From PALSA-270 sp963770915 (GTDB taxonomy: Bacteria; Acidobacteriota; Terriglobia; Terriglobales; Acidobacteriaceae), in NCBI GenBank assembly GCA_963770915.1, contig CAVYRG010000001.1, forward strand, positions 1,116,001 to 1,180,000: a stretch of DNA of 64,000 nucleotides, given 5' to 3'. The notes beneath the pieces were generated by a model. That model was not told the origin of the DNA and did not search any database. It was given only the letters and a program-made list of their open reading frames with translations. Positions within the stretch are counted from its first letter, which is position 1. Every line of letters starts with the position of its first letter. This document shows, one piece after another, positions 61,580-64,000 of this stretch. A program made the position numbers and the translations under genes.

Positions 61580-61756
61580 CTATGTGCTTCCCAAGACGCC
61601 ATCCGTGCCCGACCCCAACGTAACCATCGTTCGCCGGATATCGATGATGGTGATGTTCGGACGGCGCCAGTCCGTACGAATGCCCCTCACCGATTCCGGT
61701 CACGCCTCGGACCTCGTCGTGTTCAGATCGCTTGAATCTTTCTGGTCATGAGTCAT
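61580..61756 (-). pseudogene. lasso precursor peptide 3, interrupted by an in-frame UGA
   Basis: The frame starts M-T-H-D-Q-K-D-S-S-D after a GAGGGA site, stops at UGA (codon 19, 61702-61700), and continues without further stops. The rest reads P-E-S-V-R-G-I-R-T-D-W-R-R-P-N-I-T-I-I-D and then I-R-R-T-M with core V-T-L-G-S-G-T-D-G-V-L-G-S-T. The part after the UGA aligns closely with copy 4. Either this copy is dead, or translation restarts at the GTG at 61690, four codons later. A restart would yield a 36-residue precursor that keeps the whole recognition motif and core. Confidence 0.75.
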
Positions 61757-61822
61757 CACTTGTGCTTTCCCTCACTCAATATTCCACTGCGGAGACTACG
61801 CAAAGCTCGTTCTGCTTCGAGG

Positions 61823-62002
61823 TCAGATGCTACCGGAAAAACCGTCGGTCACAGACCCCGGGGCGAACGTCGTTCGCCGAATGTCGATGATGGTGACGTT
61901 CGGAGGGCGCCAAGCCGTGCGAACTCGCCTCACGGACTCAGGCGCAGCGCCGGAGCTTCCCGCTGTGATGATGTCGCTTGAGCGTTTCTGAGAATGGATC
62001 AT
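61823..62002 (-). CDS. lasso precursor peptide 4 (promoter-proximal)
   Basis: A 59-residue precursor starting M-I-H-S-Q-K-R-S-S-D after GAAAGGA. The leader ends W-R-P-P-N-V-T-I-I-D-I-R-R-T-T. The core is F-A-P-G-S-V-T-D-G-F-S-G-S-I, with Asp8. It shares G4-S5-x-x-D8-G9 and the S-G-S-I ending with copy 2. It is the first gene of the lasso operon. The frame is open for 54 codons upstream, but the ribosome site and the homology with copy 3 fix the start here. Confidence 0.87.
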   Translation of the reverse strand: MIHSQKRSSDIITAGSSGAAPESVRRVRTAWRPPNVTIIDIRRTTFAPGSVTDGFSGSI

Positions 62003-62822
62003 GAATAGTCCTTTCACTTCATATTCTGCCCAGGCAGTGCAACGTTCGTTCCGCAGGGACGGCAAAGCCTGCCCGGATTCGACGGTTTTCTTCTCCCCAT
62101 TCGCACTCTCGCCATTTTCAAAGGCAATCTGGCTGTCATGCTCGGTGATTCGCCCCCTTTTCACTCATGTTTCGCCCCCTCGCGCGACTTACCGTTCTCT
62201 CTCCATCGAGTGTATGCCAGGCTTCTTTAACTATTTGCGGTTGACATGGGCATGCAAAAGGTCATACCAGCCCAATTTGGTTTCTTCCCTTCCTGGAATG
62301 CGCTTTTAGGTGAGGCGGTAGCGCTGCCCTGACATCAGCGACTTGAGTAAGCCGCCGACAAACCGGTTCACCGCTCTGAAAGAATGGCTCCTCAGGTAGG
62401 ACTCGAATCACCGTGCAAACGTAATTACAACAACTTAGCTGGCAGCAGATGGCATGTTTTACCCGCTTTTCGATGGGAAGATTTGGGAACCCGCACGGAA
62501 ATGGCACGAAGATCCCGTGAGTCTGCAAAAATGCTGCTCAGGACAGTTTTTCATGCTGACCTGCCCCTGCCTCCGTTCACGTCGGAATACGACAAAACTT
62601 CCGTGAGCATCCAGACTGATTAGTGCTTCGTGACTCATATCGAAGTGATACATCTACAGTGTCTCCTGTAGGAATAACGGTCTCAGGTATGGAGACGCTT
62701 TTGGGGGCTCCTACGTGATCTAGCGTATTGACATTCGCCAGCATATTTTAAGCAAGACGCGACCATCTGCGAGACCTACAAGGAATCCGTCACCAAATCA
62801 ATCATGCGAGGCAATTATCACA
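62003..62822. other. 820-bp region upstream of the lasso operon without a credible gene
   Basis: The base composition is clearly more A/T-rich than the rest of the window. I found no further precursor-like motif on either strand. The lasso operon promoter should lie within about 200 bp of 62002, and the promoter of the + strand gene at 62823 near 62700-62800. A TTGACA occurs at about 62729 on the + strand, but no -10 stands at 16-18 nt, so I do not call it. Confidence 0.4.
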
Positions 62823-63737
62823 GTGAGGCCGTCCGAACCAGTTCATGGGTTTTTTCTGCTTGCAATCGCAATGTGTTTACTTCTCACGTCGAGTGCCCTC
62901 GGCCAGATTCAGTCAACGATCGCTTGCCCGCCTGGGAACGGCTATTGGGATGTCCTGAGTGTCATGATGATGGATCCAGGACTCGCTTCTAGTTACCATA
63001 TGGAGGGAGTCGCTGCAGGCCTGCCATCGTCCTATATCTACACGATTTGGGATCCGGGTGAGTCCAAGGTGTACTACGTCAAACATCTGCAGGGCAATCC
63101 CTGGGACATCAACGTTTATGATGGGAACTACATTTATCAATGGGTCACGGAACTGGGGATGTGGAATGGTGTCAACCACTGGAATGATCCAACCAGTTGC
63201 AAGAAGTTCAACAACGGCTGCCAGAACAGCAACTCTGATCTCTCGATGCGCTGGGCCGCGCGGTGCGCGGTTCCGGGAGGAAAGAACAGCGCATTCTGGA
63301 ATTCCCCGCCCGCCGGTCAATCGAGCAATACGAATTACTACACCTATGTAGGTCAAGAATTACAGAGCGCACCCCAAAATCTTGGATACTCTTTGTTGGA
63401 GTTGAAACCGACGGCAACCGCTGCCATCGTTGACCACAGGGCAAATCCGCCCTTGCCGGTACCCATTACGATTTTGCCCCTGCAATATACGTATAGCTGC
63501 AGCGTGTCGGGAAACGTAGATTCCTGCAAATTTCGCGAGGTCTTTTTGTATGGTTTAGATACCAACGCCAACCCGTTAGACAACATCAAGCACAGCTATG
63601 GGTGGATCGGCTGGTACTACTACATCAATTTGACGGAGGGAAATCCCTCGCTCCCCGCCGTTTGGATCTTATCCGGGCAATCCATCTCCAACCAGTTGAT
63701 GCCCGGTCAGGTCAGTCTCAACTTTCAATGTTTTTAG
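62823..63737 (+). CDS. secreted protein of unknown function
   Basis: A 304-residue protein with an N-terminal signal (about 1-27, hydrophobic F-F-L-L-A-I-A-M-C-L-L-L then A-L-G-Q). The mature part is rich in Trp, Tyr, Asn and Gly and has paired cysteines (T-S-C-K-K-F-N-N-G-C and S-C-S-V-S-G-N-V-D-S-C), suggesting disulfide-bonded extracellular beta structure. I recognise no family. Translation would start at GTG 62823; the ribosome site GCGAGG is somewhat far away. Codon use is less GC-biased than in neighbouring genes, hinting at horizontal origin. It is divergent from the lasso operon. Confidence 0.62.
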   Translation: MRPSEPVHGFFLLAIAMCLLLTSSALGQIQSTIACPPGNGYWDVLSVMMMDPGLASSYHMEGVAAGLPSSYIYTIWDPGESKVYYVKHLQGNPWDINVYDGNYIYQWVTELGMWNGVNHWNDPTSCKKFNNGCQNSNSDLSMRWAARCAVPGGKNSAFWNSPPAGQSSNTNYYTYVGQELQSAPQNLGYSLLELKPTATAAIVDHRANPPLPVPITILPLQYTYSCSVSGNVDSCKFREVFLYGLDTNANPLDNIKHSYGWIGWYYYINLTEGNPSLPAVWILSGQSISNQLMPGQVSLNFQCF

Positions 63738-63767
63738 AGGGCCTTCCCATTCGCCTTGGGAGCTTTA

Positions 63768-64000
63768 CTACGGAGTCACAGCGGTGTCATGGACAAACGT
63801 TCGTCCCGTTTGCGGGTAGGTGTACCGTGACGTCGGCAACGGTGCCAGATCGCCCGTTCTGTAGTCGATCGCGAATCCGATCAGACCGCCGTAGCCGTGA
63901 GGAATCGTACCCAAGCCGCAAGCACCGGCGTAGAGATAGGTCCCAGGATCGGTGCGAACCGCGCCATAGCAGGCCTCATTCTCCGCAGCGAACTTCAAGA
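63768..64000 (-). CDS. 3' end of a probable beta-propeller (lactonase-like) protein
   Basis: About 77 C-terminal residues; the gene enters from outside the window. Segments A-V-R-T-D-P-G-T-Y-L-Y-A-G-A-C and I-G-F-A-I-D-Y-R-T-G-D-L-A-P-L-P resemble the repeating blades of seven-bladed lactonase/YncE-type propellers, in which x-F-x-I-D-x-x-T-G-x-L-x-x-L recurs. The TTG at 63998 is not treated as a start. It is convergent with the secreted-protein gene 30 bp away. Confidence 0.5.
   Translation of the reverse strand, partial: LKFAAENEACYGAVRTDPGTYLYAGACGLGTIPHGYGGLIGFAIDYRTGDLAPLPTSRYTYPQTGRTFVHDTAVTP

Noticed and set aside
61823..62164. 113-codon version of precursor 4 starting at 62164
   Set aside because: The ribosome site GAAAGGA and the alignment with precursor 3 place the start at 62002; the upstream extension has no conservation signal.
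62729..62764. TTGACA as a -35 element for the secreted-protein gene
   Set aside because: No -10-like hexamer occurs at 16-18 nt; the nearest A/T-rich block is only 10 nt away.
1..64000. CRISPR arrays, rRNA genes, intact tRNA genes, insertion sequences
   Set aside because: Looked for and not seen: no regularly spaced direct repeats, no transposase or integrase signatures, no convincing complete cloverleaf.

Overview
This is a GC-rich bacterial chromosome segment. The gene families suggest a soil-type Acidobacteriota: acidobacterial-style small proteins, an M16 protease, large carbohydrate export loci, a TonB-dependent receptor, and a Wzi-like protein beginning with an N-terminal extension. 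That assignment is inferred from gene content; there is no rRNA marker here.

Layout. 1-8.7 kb holds housekeeping and envelope genes: rlmN (3' end off the window), two small apparently leaderless genes, an M16 peptidase, a Lys/Met-rich secreted protein, an ECF sigma/anti-sigma pair, a YedY-like molybdopterin oxidoreductase with a four-helix cytochrome b, a TonB-like protein and a PEBP protein. 9.6-18.3 kb is a one-way signalling operon of three histidine kinases, two receiver proteins and a PAS/degenerate-GGDEF protein that runs into motA-motB. 18.3-32.3 kb holds a TonB-dependent receptor, a cNMP-binding thioredoxin-reductase-like flavoprotein, a three-gene transglutaminase / circularly permuted ATP-grasp / alpha-E / DUF2126 operon, an alginate-export-type porin and a secreted esterase.

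32.7-53.2 kb is a complete-looking Wzx/Wzy-type exopolysaccharide or capsule operon of 16 genes. Its order is NusG-like antiterminator, SLBB outer-membrane exporter, Wzz-like protein, WecG/TagA, priming transferase, asparagine synthase, methyltransferase, Wzi-like porin, epimerase, two glycosyltransferases, Wzy-like protein, two methyltransferases, WecB and Wzx. Most genes overlap by a few bases. A good sigma-54 -24/-12 match lies about 190 bp upstream of it.

53.3-62.0 kb, on the opposite strand and convergent with the polysaccharide operon, is a lasso-peptide (RiPP) biosynthetic cluster. This is the most interesting part of the window. Four tandem precursor genes (one interrupted by an in-frame UGA) share a W-x-x-P...IDI-R/K-RT leader and have candidate 14-15 residue cores, all with Asp at core position 8. 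They are followed by the McjC-type cyclase, two HPr-kinase-like proteins, a sulfotransferase, the PqqD-like leader-binding protein (B1), the transglutaminase-like leader peptidase (B2) and an in-frame nucleotidyltransferase-methyltransferase fusion. Most junctions overlap, implying one translationally coupled transcript. Its tailoring set (two kinases, sulfotransferase, nucleotidyltransferase, methyltransferase) is unusually rich, and no transporter is visible.

62.8-64 kb holds a secreted protein of unknown function and the 3' end of a probable beta-propeller gene.
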